DNA of 64,000 nt. Source: Protopterus annectens. Its lineage: Eukaryota; Chordata; Ceratodontiformes; Protopteridae. The position numbers and the translations under genes are program-made. The stretch is from contig NC_056726.1 in assembly GCF_019279795.1 (NCBI RefSeq), positions 1,136,528,182-1,136,592,181 of the forward strand, given 5' to 3'. The notes beneath the pieces are model-generated. The model was not told the DNA's origin, searched no databases, and was given only the letters and a program-made list of their open reading frames with translations. Positions 22,606-33,748 of this stretch are shown piece by piece (within the stretch, counting starts at the first letter, position 1; every line of letters begins with the position of its first letter).

Positions 22606-23930
22606 GTGATAATAGCCAACCTGCTAGCAGGCAGATATGGAGCAAACTTTACCCCCCATCCCCTCCAGTCATCTGCCAAAGTTACCTACTGCCATTCCTC
22701 AGCCTATTATCTCAAGACAGCAGATCATCTCAGTGCTCTCCAAGGCCAAAAAATGGCATCAGTGAGAGCAGATGACATCCCAGGTTGCCTTTTAAACAAC
22801 TTCAAACATGACCTTGCAGACCTATTTGGATCCCTGTTTAACCACACCCTGCAAACTAGCTATGTTCCAGTGGAATGGAGGATAATAACAGTAATCCCTC
22901 TGCACAAATAGGGACCATCAACCAACCCTGGGAATTATAGTCCTTAAGCTTGACTATCCTCATAAGCAAGGCCATGGAAAGAATCATTATGGACCTTATT
23001 AACATGGACATAGGTAATCTCCAAACTCTGAACCAACCCAGTTCAGATTTGTTAAAGGTAAATCATGCCTGTTAAATATGGTTGGCCCCATTGAGAAAGT
23101 CACCAAAGAGCTGTACGAGGGAATGACAGTGCATACTACATATCTTGACCTAGCCAAGGCATTTGACACAATTTGGGAGCAATCATTGAGTCCCCCAATG
23201 ATGTTAATATACTGCAGACAGAGTTAACGCAGACAAATGAGTGGTGCCAAATCCATGGGTTAAAGCTAAATTCAAAATAATATATTATTATTCACTTTGG
23301 GAAAGCTGACATCCCTGTTAATTGCATTATAGACAGCACTCCCCTAAATGTAGACCCAGTGATACATGATCTGGCTTCTCCGGTTGACAGCAAACTGAAC
23401 TTTGACTACCACATATCCACAGTAGTAAGGAAATCCTTCTATGTGGCAAATCTTATAAGTAAAGGTATTACATCTAGATCTAAGGATATTATAACTCCAT
23501 TATACTCAGCCCTCATCAGACCAGTAATTGAGTACAATGCTGCCTTTTGCATGTATCTCACCAGACACCTGCAACAATCAGAGAGACCACAGCAGTTTCT
23601 CACCAAGAAATTACAGGGTACAAAAAACAAGTCTTATGTAGAAAGACTGAAAGCCCTGCACTATATTCTGTCTCTTACAGGTTGCTAAGGGGTGACCTAT
23701 TCCTTACAAGGCAGTTTCTGACCTGGCCTTGATGGAAATGCTATACATTTGCAAGTCAAACTGCACAAGGGTCACTCGCTCCAGGGATCTCAACCTAGCC
23801 TCTGACATGAACAAGTCATACTGGAGAGATAGATACATCTCCCAGAGACTGCTACTTCTCTGGAACAAGCATCTAAATCATGTGAAACAGAGCCCCCCCC
23901 CCCAACCATCTTCAAATGTATCCTAGATCA
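22606..23930 (+). pseudogene. LINE-A reverse transcriptase (broken)
   Basis: Recognisable blocks in changing frames are DDIPGCLLNNFKHDLADLFG, VPVEWRIITVIPLHK, YLDLAKAFDT (near 23140) and, after a deletion, VIHDLASPVDSKLNFDYH, YSALIRPVIEYNAAFCMYLT and RPQQFLTKKLQG. These match the same order in the copy at 50.3-52.4 kb. The segment carrying the FADD box is missing between about 23180 and 23220. Not functional. Confidence 0.8.
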
Positions 23931-24140
23931 ATGGATGGGTGACCACAAATTCATTCTTAGAATAGAGCTCATGTCCCTCCTAAACACAGGAAGTTGGTAT
24001 TAACTACCATAGACCATTATCACTGCAAACTTCACTCACCTAACCACTGAGAATTGGGCTAACTCAGGTTAAATATGGCTAGGCTTGTAAGGGCTCTAGG
24101 GCTATTAGCCAAGTAATCTTCTATGAACCTCTATAGCTCT

Positions 24141-24930
24141 TATTTAGATAGTCATAGAATCACAGGAGGTTACAAGGCTATTGACCCAGAGGTCATTTCA
24201 AGCCTAGCCATTTCATTCCACTGTAATTCCATAGATACTCTATTCATATACTCTGGATTGTATTTAGTAAGGACTGCTCATGTCTAAGAGGGTTGTGGGT
24301 GCTATCCCCTGTAAGAATTTACAGTGCCCTATCCACTCATCCAGGTTCTTTTTGAACAGTGTCATAGAGGTGCTCTGCTTCACTTGAATTGGTAGCCTAT
24401 TCCAAAGATGCGACAGTCACTGGGACACAAATCTGTCCATCTAGCATGTCCTATGTAAGTCACAGGCTATATATAGGTATTTGGGACAGGTAGGTCTAGT
24501 CTCATTTAATTTACAGATGTCAAGCAAATTCATTAGGTTTGGGTCAGGGATTGTTCTGTAAGCCAGGTATAAGTCTCCCCAAAGAAGTCTATATGATACT
24601 GAGTATAGTGGAATGGATTTTAGTCTGTCTGTATAAGGCACATGCTGGAGTCCCTTGATCTTCTTTGTTAGAAACCTCTGAGGTCTCTCCAACTGCTGCA
24701 GGTGCTTTGTACAGTACATGACAAAAGGTGTGTTATACTCAATTATGGGCCTGATTATTGATGAGTAGAGTGGGGTTATAACCTTCTTTTCTCTAGAGGC
24801 AATGCCTTTGCTAATCAAGGGTGCTATATAGAAAGCCTTCCTTACTACAGTAGACACACGGTGGACAAAGTTGAGGTCACAGTCTACTTGTGATCCCAGA
24901 TCCCTTACCACTTCATAGGCACATAGGGTT
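24141..24930 (-). mobile_element. LINE-A copy 2, 5'-truncated, minus strand
   Basis: Tail-to-tail with copy 1. Minus-strand translation (24441-24930) gives VRDLGSQVDCDLNFVHRVST, YSSIIRPIIEYNTPFVMYCT and RPQRFLTKKIKGLQ in one open frame: the C-terminal third of the LINE-A reverse transcriptase. The 3' UTR and CCTATGAACC-type tail follow at 24.14-24.4 kb. The SINE at 24926-25203 abuts its 5' truncation point. Confidence 0.85.
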
Positions 24931-25203
24931 GTTGTTGTTTTTCTTTCAGCTTTTCCCGGTAAGGGGTTGCCACAGCGGAACTCCGGTCTGCTAATGATTG
25001 GCAGTCGATTTTTATGGTTCCGAGGTGCCAGCCTGACGCCCAATCTTCAACAAAGGCACGCCCATTCACGCATGTCTTTTAAATGCCACTTGACCGTGGG
25101 GAGGACATGCAGACTCCACACAGAAGGCGCTCCAGCCAAGAATCTAGAGAGAACTTCTTGCTGTGAGGTGACAATGCTACCGCTGCACCACCGCAGCTTT
25201 TGT
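24926..25203 (-). mobile_element. tRNA-derived SINE, minus strand
   Basis: On the minus strand it begins with a tRNA-like head (GTGGTGCAGCGGTAGCATTG as A-box region, degenerate B-box near 25135). It continues with GTGTGGAGTCTGCATGTCC and ends in an A-rich AAAACAACAACAAC tail at 24926-24945. This is the common vertebrate tRNA-SINE-like phrase set. A second, older copy lies at 5010-5160. The open frame on the plus strand across it is incidental. Confidence 0.7.
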
Positions 25204-26130
25204 TAATTCAATAAATAAATACAGAATATCTACATTACCCCACCCCCTAATGGCATTGTTGAGAAAATTCACTACAAATTATGGTGTATAAAGAAAATAC
25301 TTACATCTTGGTTATGCAAAAAACATTCTTCCCACTAACTCATAATGAGACTGGCAAATGCAGGAGCAGACTTGCTTCCAGTACATGGACTGTATCTTCT
25401 TCCTAGAGTCTATCATAAGACAAAAAATTGTGAAATGTGTTATTATTACATGAATTCATCAGTTTACTAAAACTTACATCTTATTTTTACTCCACACAAT
25501 TTAGTCAAAATCAAATATCAGATCTGATAAAAAACATTAAAATCCTGTAAGTATACCATCATCTCAGCATCTAGACTTGTAGGTGTATTAAGCTCCGCAA
25601 TCAGTTTCTTAACTTCTAATAAGTGAGATTTAATAGTCAGCTAATCAGATGTTAAATGCAAATAAGAAAGATAAATTCCAATATTTTCTAAAAGCAGCAA
25701 GATTATATATTTTTTAATTAATCCAGCATAACAAAAAAAGATAATAAAACTCTAGGGTCTGAATTATACTTTTGTGATAATGATATAGCAACTGGGCTGA
25801 CCAAAAGTACATTCTTTACATAAATAGAATATTCTAAGAAATGTATTCTAACTTTTTACTTTGCCTGTCCTATGAGTAATATCTTCAAAGAATAAGTTAT
25901 GGCATAGATGATATAATCACTCTAGCAGATATACCCTTCACCGGCCACAAACTCAATCTCATCAATTACAATTTATTTATCTGGGAGGGCATATGAGAAC
26001 ACTGAAAATGACCCACATTGCAGAGTGCCTATTCTACCCATATAATGTTAATCCTTTACATATTTGAATAGAATAGCTGATAGCATAGACTGCTAGGGTT
26101 TGTGTATGGTAACCTGAGATTAGGCTGCAT
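25204..26130. other. No gene seen
   Basis: AT-rich DNA with no recognisable gene or repeat family. Confidence 0.45.
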
Positions 26131-26400
26131 AGCTCTGTTTATTTATTTTTCTTCACTGACCAGAACAACCTGACTTGGATAAAATAATTTTTCAGCAATG
26201 GCCCAGGGAGAAACTCTCCATATTTAATATAAAAAGAAAATGCAGGTAAACACCGGATAGCTAACATAGTAGATACAGTGTACATACCTTTGAGAAACAA
26301 AATACATGCATAGCTTAAACAGGTAAATACATTGTGCAAACATTCATAAGAATAAGACAGGCTTATATATAGTAGAGAAAATATAACAGTATAAAATGTA
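26131..26400 (-). mobile_element. LINE-B 3' end fragment (copy 4), minus strand
   Basis: TTTATTTATTTTTCTTCACTG, then AGCAATGGCCCAGGGAGAAA matches the 3' UTR start of LINE-B copies at 5.9 and 20.6 kb. It is cut off at the left end of the giant element at 26401. Confidence 0.6.
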
Positions 26401-26407
26401 CACGGCC

Positions 26408-26640
26408 GGATTCATGAACCCTGCGCCAGGCGCAGGCATAGCGTATGCGGGACAATGCCAAATATGTCCACCGAGCGATTCAGGTACGAACCAACTCCAC
26501 GTGCACTACCGGCGTACGCCAGATCTACATAGCCCTCAGCATAGGTATGCAAATCACCCCATGCACAGTGTCGCACCATGCTAATGAAGGCATACAGCGA
26601 TTCACGAAGTGGTGCAGGCGTAGCGCAAGCCCATGGAAAT
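26408..26640 (+). repeat. Left end of the giant element with iterated subterminal motifs
   Basis: GGATTCATGAA at 26408 is followed by two weaker copies of the same phrase, GATTCAGG near 26477 and GATTCACGAAG at 26599. Each is followed by GC-rich GGCGTA/GCGC words (GGCGTACGCC near 26511, GGCGTAGCGCAAGCC near 26617). Iterated subterminal motifs are typical transposase- or Myb-partner binding sites. Also present are TATGCAAAT and CTAATGAAGG, which recur near the right end. Confidence 0.6.
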
Positions 26641-27842
26641 GTAAACCAAAAAACATGGTTTACATTTTCCCAAACAGAACATTGGAGTTATGAAAGCGGA
26701 CCAGACTCATGTATTACAAAGTTAACATATGCCAATGGTGAAATACACAGCCAATGGCACAAGAAAAGATGTACAACACCTAAAAAACAACATGTAATGT
26801 CATGTCCACAGTAACGCACAGTACAACTGCAGGGCATGTGTGTGCAAACAGGAATACAAAGGAAATATATACAAATGTCAAAATCGTAATGAAAGACAAA
26901 TTAGGATTCCACCATAATATGCAATGATAGGCATGGCACACAACAAGCAAGGCTCAAGGGTTGCCAAGGGCCCGCAACAGTGTTCAGTGCTGTAACTATG
27001 AATTAGTAGTCAATGCCATGCAAATGAGGCAGGTAATACTGAATCGCAAACGTCCCGCTGGATTAAGGATGTACCTGATGGTGCAGCGCTATAACACCGA
27101 GGAGTGTATCAAAGGTGATACATGACATCAGCAGAGGGGTGTGCCACCATATCAGTAAGCACATTGGAGCAATGCAAATCTGGCCTGGCCGTTGCTAAGC
27201 AAAGCTGCAGGACAGGGGTGGGGAGGAGGGTATAGAGCCATTTAGCTGAGAGCACACATGGTGCCCGAAAGTGCATGTGTAGAGGGATGAACTCGTGCCC
27301 GAAACCCGGTAAGCAGATGCACGCGCCGTGAACAATAGCACAAACAGGAAGGTCAGGGGAAGAAAGGAAGGAAATGCCGAAGAAGGGTAATTGGCGTACT
27401 AATGAGCAATTAACACCAATCAACTCACAGCGGCCATTCGATGGCAGTAGACAAGCCTGCATGCAGAAACCTGCAAAACAGGATAGGGGAGGCATAGGAT
27501 TGCAAAGAAAGGTAGGGGGGGACCTGGAATGCAAAGATAGGAGAACTGTCATAGCAGAGCAAAGCAAACCCACAGTAGATTGGAAATAGCACAAATTACG
27601 CAAGATAAGCCAGGTCTAGGAAAGTACAAATGAAAACAGGTAGCTGGATGCATGCCAGCAAATGGTAGGTGTAAAGTGCACAAATGTAAATGGAAGGGCA
27701 GGAGGTAATTCACGGCATCCAAATGTAATGCAACACCAAAGGCAGCACAATAGTGGTTTCGTAAATAAAACACAGAAGATACCCTGTAGCCACGATCGTA
27801 CATACACACCCTATGACATCATCAGTGTTCACAGCAAAACAG
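26641..27842. other. No gene seen between left end and transposase
   Basis: Non-coding leader of the element. A long minus-strand open frame (27109-27603) has no recognisable domain and is probably chance. Confidence 0.4.
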
Positions 27843-27848
27843 TATAAA
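27843..27848 (+). promoter_or_regulatory. Candidate TATA box for the transposase
   Basis: TATAAA, 78 bp upstream of the chosen transposase start. Spacing is suitable for initiation near 27870-27880. This is a sequence match only. Confidence 0.4.
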
Positions 27849-27925
27849 GTGTGAAAGCACCCAACACACACCTGTGTATTCCCAAACACCGCACCATAGG
27901 TGTAAACAGACGGGGAACTTTTAAA

Positions 27926-28935
27926 ATGTACATGTTGGGAGCTGCCATAGCTGTGATTCATCAGCATGTGTTACAGACCGACGGTGTTGTGGAGGATGTC
28001 GCCGACAACCACCATAGGCCTCGGAGGAGGAGAAGAGTGTTCAAACCAAGGGTAACCTACCAGGGGCTACATGATCTGGAGATAGTAGAGCATTACAGAG
28101 TGGACAGGGACATCTTACAGCAAATAGTAGAGCTGTGCCTGCCACGCCTGAGAACCAGAAACAACAGAGGGGAACCCATCCCAGTGGACACGAAGGTATG
28201 TGTAAGCTTGCGAATACTAGCCACAGGTACCTTTCAAAGGCCAACTGGAGATATAATGGGGATCTCACAGGCATCGGCATCCAGGGTACTACACCAGTTC
28301 CTGGATGCCATGTTACTACATGCCAATGAGCATATAAACTTCCCCCGAACTCAGGAGGAGTTGGCCAGCAATATGCGTCACTTCCACTGTGTGGCAAACT
28401 ACCCAGAGGTACGGGTACGATAGACTGCACGCACATACAAATCAAGTCACCACCCGGTGAGTATGGCAGGCGCTACATAAACCGCAAGGGATTCCACTCC
28501 ATCAACTGCCAGGTCATGTACAATGCCCAGGGCATTATCATGGATGTGTGTGCTGGCAGCCCTGGAAGCTACCATGACTCCCATATCTGGCATGCCTCAC
28601 AGCTGTATCAGGTATTTTTCAGGGGGGACATCCCACAAGGTCACCTTGTGGGGGATGCTGGCTATGCACTGGAGCCGTGGATGATGACCCCCATCAGAAA
28701 TGCACAAACACCAATGCAAGAACACCATAATGAGGCACACGCCCAAACCAGAATCATCATAGAGCATGTGTTCGGGATGCTGAAATCACGCTTCTGGTGC
28801 TTGGACACATGTCGTGGAGCCTTGCAGTACTCTCCAGGCTTGTGTACCCACATCTTCATAGTATGTGCCATGCTACATAATATGATCCTGCGGAAACACA
28901 GCCCACCGCAAGTGCCAAGGCCAACACAGGCATAG
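27926..28935 (+). pseudogene. HARBI1-like PIF/Harbinger DDE transposase, one frameshift
   Basis: Would cut and paste the element using an RNase H-fold DDE nuclease in the nucleus. The first frame (27926-28411) has an N-terminal segment ending in the helix-turn-helix-like DIMGISQASASRVLHQFL. The second (28414-28935) has IDCTH with catalytic Asp at 28423, GRRYINRKGFHSINCQ, GDAGY with the second Asp at 28654, and IIEHVFGMLKSRF with Glu at 28762, then GALQYSP near the C-terminus. The order and about 336-aa total length match HARBI1 (about 350 aa). The two frames are separated by an apparent single missing base near 28411-28413, just before the first catalytic Asp. That would inactivate the gene unless it is an assembly error. 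The start is uncertain: Met at 27926 or 27932. TATAAA lies upstream; no polyadenylation signal was recognised. Confidence 0.93.
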
Positions 28936-30151
28936 AGGGATCCAGACCATGGACACACTGTGCCAGCCCCAGTAGGCAGACAGAGGAATGCCCAATATGC
29001 CTATGCCTTGGCAAAGAGAGAATGTATAGCACATACCGTGACAGTGTAGGCTCCCATGGAATGACACCCCTCCCCACCTGCACACACAGTAACATGGATG
29101 GCACACAAACACGACTACCTGTAAATTGTGATGTATAGGTGGCCCACTGTGGAATCCTACATAGGCAGCCCTCAAACATTGTACAAGCAACAGCCATGGG
29201 AACACGGAAATGTCAACACCTGAACAGTAGATGCGCCCAGCAGCATCTGTCGGTGCTGTGTGTATAGGTTCCCAGGTACATCGGTAGGTACATGCCCGAT
29301 TGTCAGAGGCAAAACACCAAATGGGGCAAATAGTGACTCCCGTCGCCACAACATCGAGTAAGCAACTATCGCGTATTGGAGCAGAAGCAATCGGGGGAGC
29401 ACATGTGTGTAAGCACTGTCCTACACACAGTCATCACAGATTACCTGCCGCGTTTCTGAGGGGCTCCACAAAATGTAATCATGGATGTTGTGTCAAGGCA
29501 GGGGATGTACCCATGACAGGCATCCGTCACCCCGGCATGCTGCATCCATGGTCATATAAAGCTGTAGCAAATTATCGGGTGTAGCTAATTGTGATATACA
29601 TACCCAGTGCCGATGTACAGCCAGGAAACATCACATGGACATACCATTAACTGGACCCATCAAGTTGTAAACTAACGGAGTCATCCATGTGAGTGTAGTG
29701 TGAAGTAACTGCTGTAGTGTACTGCACATACAAATTGACATAATTTGTGTACAACCCCCAGATGTCTAAGTAGTACATGCAGTGACTGTCGAGCATGTTC
29801 CCGGTCCCACGTCTCGCAAGGGATGTAACGTAATCCCGACTGCACAGGTAATGCATTCCAGATGCAGGTCATCGGAATATGTGTAGCACACGTTAGCGGG
29901 AATAAGCGTTGCCCACAGCTGGTAAGCGATGTTTAAATACGACTATACGGATATGCGCGAAACAGGGCTGAGCGTCACCGACCACTGCACAGATCACGGT
30001 CAATGATGTACAGAACAGGTGACACCAGCATTAGTCACCCCTGAACAAATAGCACCTGCTCTGAAGGGTAAAACGACCACTGCCAGGAGTGGAACAGGCA
30101 GTCATGTACACAATCACCCAACACTATTGCTAGGCAAGATGTACATACGGT
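28936..30151. other. No gene seen
   Basis: Transposase downstream region. Overlapping minus-strand open frames (28662-29402) lack any recognisable motif and mostly shadow the transposase. Confidence 0.4.
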
Positions 30152-30480
30152 AGGGTTGCCACAGTTCAAATGACCAATGTGGGACATACGCCAGATGTCT
30201 GCAGGATGACACACACCCGGCCAGGATGAAAACCAGAATGTCAGTGTTTTGCATAGATAAAAATCTTAGTCTAGTAATGGTCGCAGGTAAGTGTTCCATG
30301 TCCTGTAACATGTAGGTGGGTCAGATACAGCATAAATGTGTTATGCAACTATGACATAAACTATAGGGAATATGTTTGTCCCAAAGTCGCAGGACATTTG
30401 CTATGTTCACAAATATTTTGCAGGACACAACTGCACAAAGAGGGACTGTCCCTCGCAAAGTGGGATGGGAGGTAATCTTA
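30152..30480 (+). mobile_element. MITE family M, full-length decayed copy
   Basis: It begins AGGGTTGCCAC and continues in the same order as the reverse complement of 58592-58930: CAAATG-CCAA-GTGGGACAT, then TTATGCAACTAT, GGACATTTGCTATG, GGACACAACTGC, AAAGAGGGACTG and CGCAAAGTGGGA. Non-coding; terminal inverted repeats decayed on the right. Confidence 0.75.
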
Positions 30481-30606
30481 ACCTATGGCAGGTGTGTAAT
30501 GTGACAGGTACAGACACAAACGTGCGGAGTCCAGGAAACACAGTATACACTGACAAACACACAATGAAAGGTGTAGCGTGCCTGTCACCACCCCTGTCCG
30601 AGATAT

Positions 30607-30607
30607 A

Positions 30608-30659
<52 letters not shown>

Positions 30660-30662
30660 TAA
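30607..30662. repeat. (TA)n microsatellite
   Basis: TA tract between two MITE copies. Confidence 0.95.
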
Positions 30663-31104
30663 TACAGATAGAAAGGGCAATAGTGTGATATATGTCGATA
30701 TGCAAGGGGTCACTGGCAACTGCAAATATATAGATAGGTCGACGACATTCTAAACACTTTTGAGGTACAAAGAAACAGGATACCGCCAACTATGGAATGT
30801 GTCACACACCGACACGCATAACCAGGAGGCTGAAAGACAGAAAGAACACAGTACTGGAACAGTAGAACCATGAGCAATATGACAATAGTAAGGACATGTA
30901 CTCACCACTGGCGGCGGTGTGGTCCACGTAGGTACCGTCTACAACTGTGGTTGTGAGTGATGTAGCCTGTGTATGTGTGTGTTGAGGGTACCATATGTGT
31001 TCCCGTGTGACTAAAGTGTGTGTGTGTGTGTCCGCATAGTGTGTCTGTAGGTGACAACTCAGAGGTAAATGATTACGGTAGGTGCGGGTATAGCTAGCCG
31101 TAGG

Positions 31105-31443
31105 CATGCAGTAAACACCTGTCCCACAGTGGGAGGGGCAGCCCCCCCTGGGCAGGTGTGTCCTGACATGAAACATTACAAAGGGCAACTGTCCGTGAGT
31201 TTAGGACATTAGTATGTCCCACATAATATGCAATAGTTGCAGGAAATACTCATGCCTGTATGTAAGAAATGGAAATGTTACATGCAAACCAATAAGTAGT
31301 GAAGGACCAAGAATAATTGGTATGTAATGAGGATAAAAGTATGTGCTATCCTGTGTACTGACCGTGGCCATATGTCAGCCTGTAAACACCACAGTGTGAC
31401 CCGCAAGGGTCCAACTATGGCCATATGAAAAGGTGGCAAGCCA
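31105..31443 (-). mobile_element. MITE family M, decayed copy
   Basis: Same orientation as 58592-58930. CCTGTCCCACAGTGGGAGG, TGTGTCCTGACA, AATAGTTGCA and TATGAAAAGGTGGCAAGCC are collinear with that copy. About 340 bp. Confidence 0.7.
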
Positions 31444-33739
31444 TGTGACAGAGGTTCTGACACTAACACCACTGCAATGACTGCAAATATCTGGGACAGG
31501 CATACACGGGATAGCGTTCATTTACAAATATCCCTGCACATATCGCCGTACATCTGGAGGTATGGAAGTATCAACCGCACCTGCATACCATATAGAAACC
31601 AATTAACAATGGCCCAAAGTAAATTCCTGTAACAGAAGTCTATTAAGTGATAGCACTGTAATTAGGGAAGGGGCCCACACACATATATATGGACTACGTA
31701 GAAATGCAAGCCCCACAAAACCGTATATGCTACGTACACCCGTCTACATCCCCCCACACTGGAAACAATAGCAATACAGACCGTAACCACAGTCCAAACA
31801 TCTAGTTAGTCAATTACATCTGCTAAACCATTGACATACCTTGTGAGATACACATTTAAGGCACCATGCAAAATTGTATCTGTCATATAATGGAACAAAA
31901 GGCAATGTTACAGGTGTTTGCAATAGTCCTTTATCAGACGGGTGGGATGACAGGTACAGTCACAGGTAGAACCACATACTCAAGCCGTCACACACAATCC
32001 ATGGGGGACATGACCCCAAAATAGACCTGGCTCTACACATAGCAGTTGCAATTACACACAACAAAACACAATACAGGCCGTCTCTCTGAAGGCAGGACAA
32101 ATGGCCAACGCCCAAGTGGAGAATTCAATTATACCCCACTGCCGCCGCGTAATTGGTGAATGGAGTAGCTGCACAGCTGAAGTGTACATAATTAGTCACA
32201 CAGGACCACCAGTTGGCGGCAGTAAACCACATGTTGCAGGTATAGACGTATATAAGGATGACTTGCCAGATATGCAAACTGTATGCTCATACCATATAAC
32301 AGTTGAAAGAGTGATACAGAAGAGCGAGATATAGACGAAACACCAGAATGATATCAAGGTATGTAGAACACTAACTGTATGTATAGTATGTTCTGTATTA
32401 CGTAATGTCAGTGTATGCATAGCCTAGTTTGCAGTAATTAAAAGTGTCCGTCATGCATAAAGTGGGGAATGGTATTTATGTAATGATGTCTCGTTGATCG
32501 TACTAATGCTTGTAGAAGATGTGCGTCCAGCAGTGGGCCACACGGTAAACAGCACAGACACCACAAGGAATGCAACATGACGGCATTAAACAGAACAATG
32601 TCATACGACCCGCCGTCAGTGGCAGGGTATGTCCAATAAGTACGTGCCATAGCAGGGGATAGTATATGTAGATATACTGTAACAGTACGCATGTGTATGG
32701 GCATATAATGTCAATGACATGTCTAAGGTGGACCTTCTGTACAAGTATGCTTTGAATTATGGGATACCATGTAAAACATGTGTAATGTATAGTACAGTAG
32801 ATTGATACGTCAGATATGTTACACAGCAGAACAGGCATATGATGCATAACAAAGGTATCATATAGTGATGTGAGTAGTATGTAATTAAGATATGTATATA
32901 CAGTTATGATGAAATATATACTATGTACTCCACTCTGTGCATTTGCAAAGGACGCAAACATTACTCCCATACTACAATAGCAGAAGAGATGTGACAGACA
33001 AACATGAACATGATTGGCGTGTACAATAACAGTATACATATGGCCTGTAGTCACGGGACATTGTAATAGCGTGACAGCCAATCTAACTGGAAGGTCTATA
33101 CCAGTAACCATGCACAAAGGACATGTAAAAGCTCCACAGGTTCATAGTGGGGTACCATGCAGTCTGGCAAGTCTATGTGTAACAACAACTACAGTGTGCA
33201 CACCAGTGGCACCTGTCTAGGGTAGTGTCCTGTGAACAGAAGAGCCATGTGTAACCTGCATCACTGCACAGTACAGCCACTGCAGTGATCCCTGGCGTAC
33301 ATGTGTCCACCATCCACCAAGCGAGGTATCACATGAACACTGCTACTGACTGACCATAGGAATCATGTCCCAAAGCATGGTGAGTGTCCGGTCTGGGAAT
33401 GCAACCCCCAAGCACATGCCACACACTGTCGCGTGTGTGCACATATCCATGAGCATCATGGTCATAGTGGCTATTATGTATGTTGTGTATGCGGAGTATA
33501 TCCATAAACATATTTGCAGACATGGGTCCTGTCTACACAGCAGATGTCACCCCTGAGTATGTAGTCTGCAAATGTGTACAGACGTGGTGTCTGTACATAA
33601 GCCGCATACTTTAACAGTTGTAGCTCAATAAACATCATGGCGTTTTAATGTTGAGTTATGTAAAGCTGTTGTGTAAGGTACACCCTATGCGGGGTGTTGT
33701 ACCCATGGATGTGTGTATACGTCCAGTGTTCAGAGGTAC
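31444..33739. other. No gene seen; TG/CA-rich
   Basis: Contains a 204-codon minus-strand open frame (32503-33117) without recognisable domains. The low-homopolymer, TG/CA-rich texture makes long chance frames likely. The 3' part of the ancient LINE may extend into the right edge. Confidence 0.4.
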
Positions 33740-33748
33740 AATGGGTGC

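Larger units (their letters stand above)
21560..24140 (+). mobile_element. LINE-A copy 1 (CR1-like), plus strand, internally deleted
   Basis: It starts with a piece of the zinc-binding first reading frame (CLMYTGNHVLLKETDTLCER), matching 48.65 kb. It then jumps past most of the endonuclease, through a (CA)n tract, to FKAPPQ and the reverse transcriptase at 22.6-23.7 kb. It ends with the LINE-A tail (GCTAGGCTTGTAAGGGC, then CTATGAACCTCTATAG) near 24.13 kb. Foldback element E is inserted at 22170-22519. Inactive. Confidence 0.85.

Noticed and set aside
26396..26403. A 3-bp target duplication for the giant element
   Set aside because: No matching trinucleotide flanks both ends at symmetrical positions; the outer bases are too diverged to claim one.
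27109..27603. 164-codon minus-strand open frame upstream of the transposase
   Set aside because: No family resemblance, no splice or promoter context; likely chance.
32503..33117. 204-codon minus-strand open frame
   Set aside because: No motif recognised. Stop-poor composition explains its length. I could not align it with the adjacent fossil LINE.
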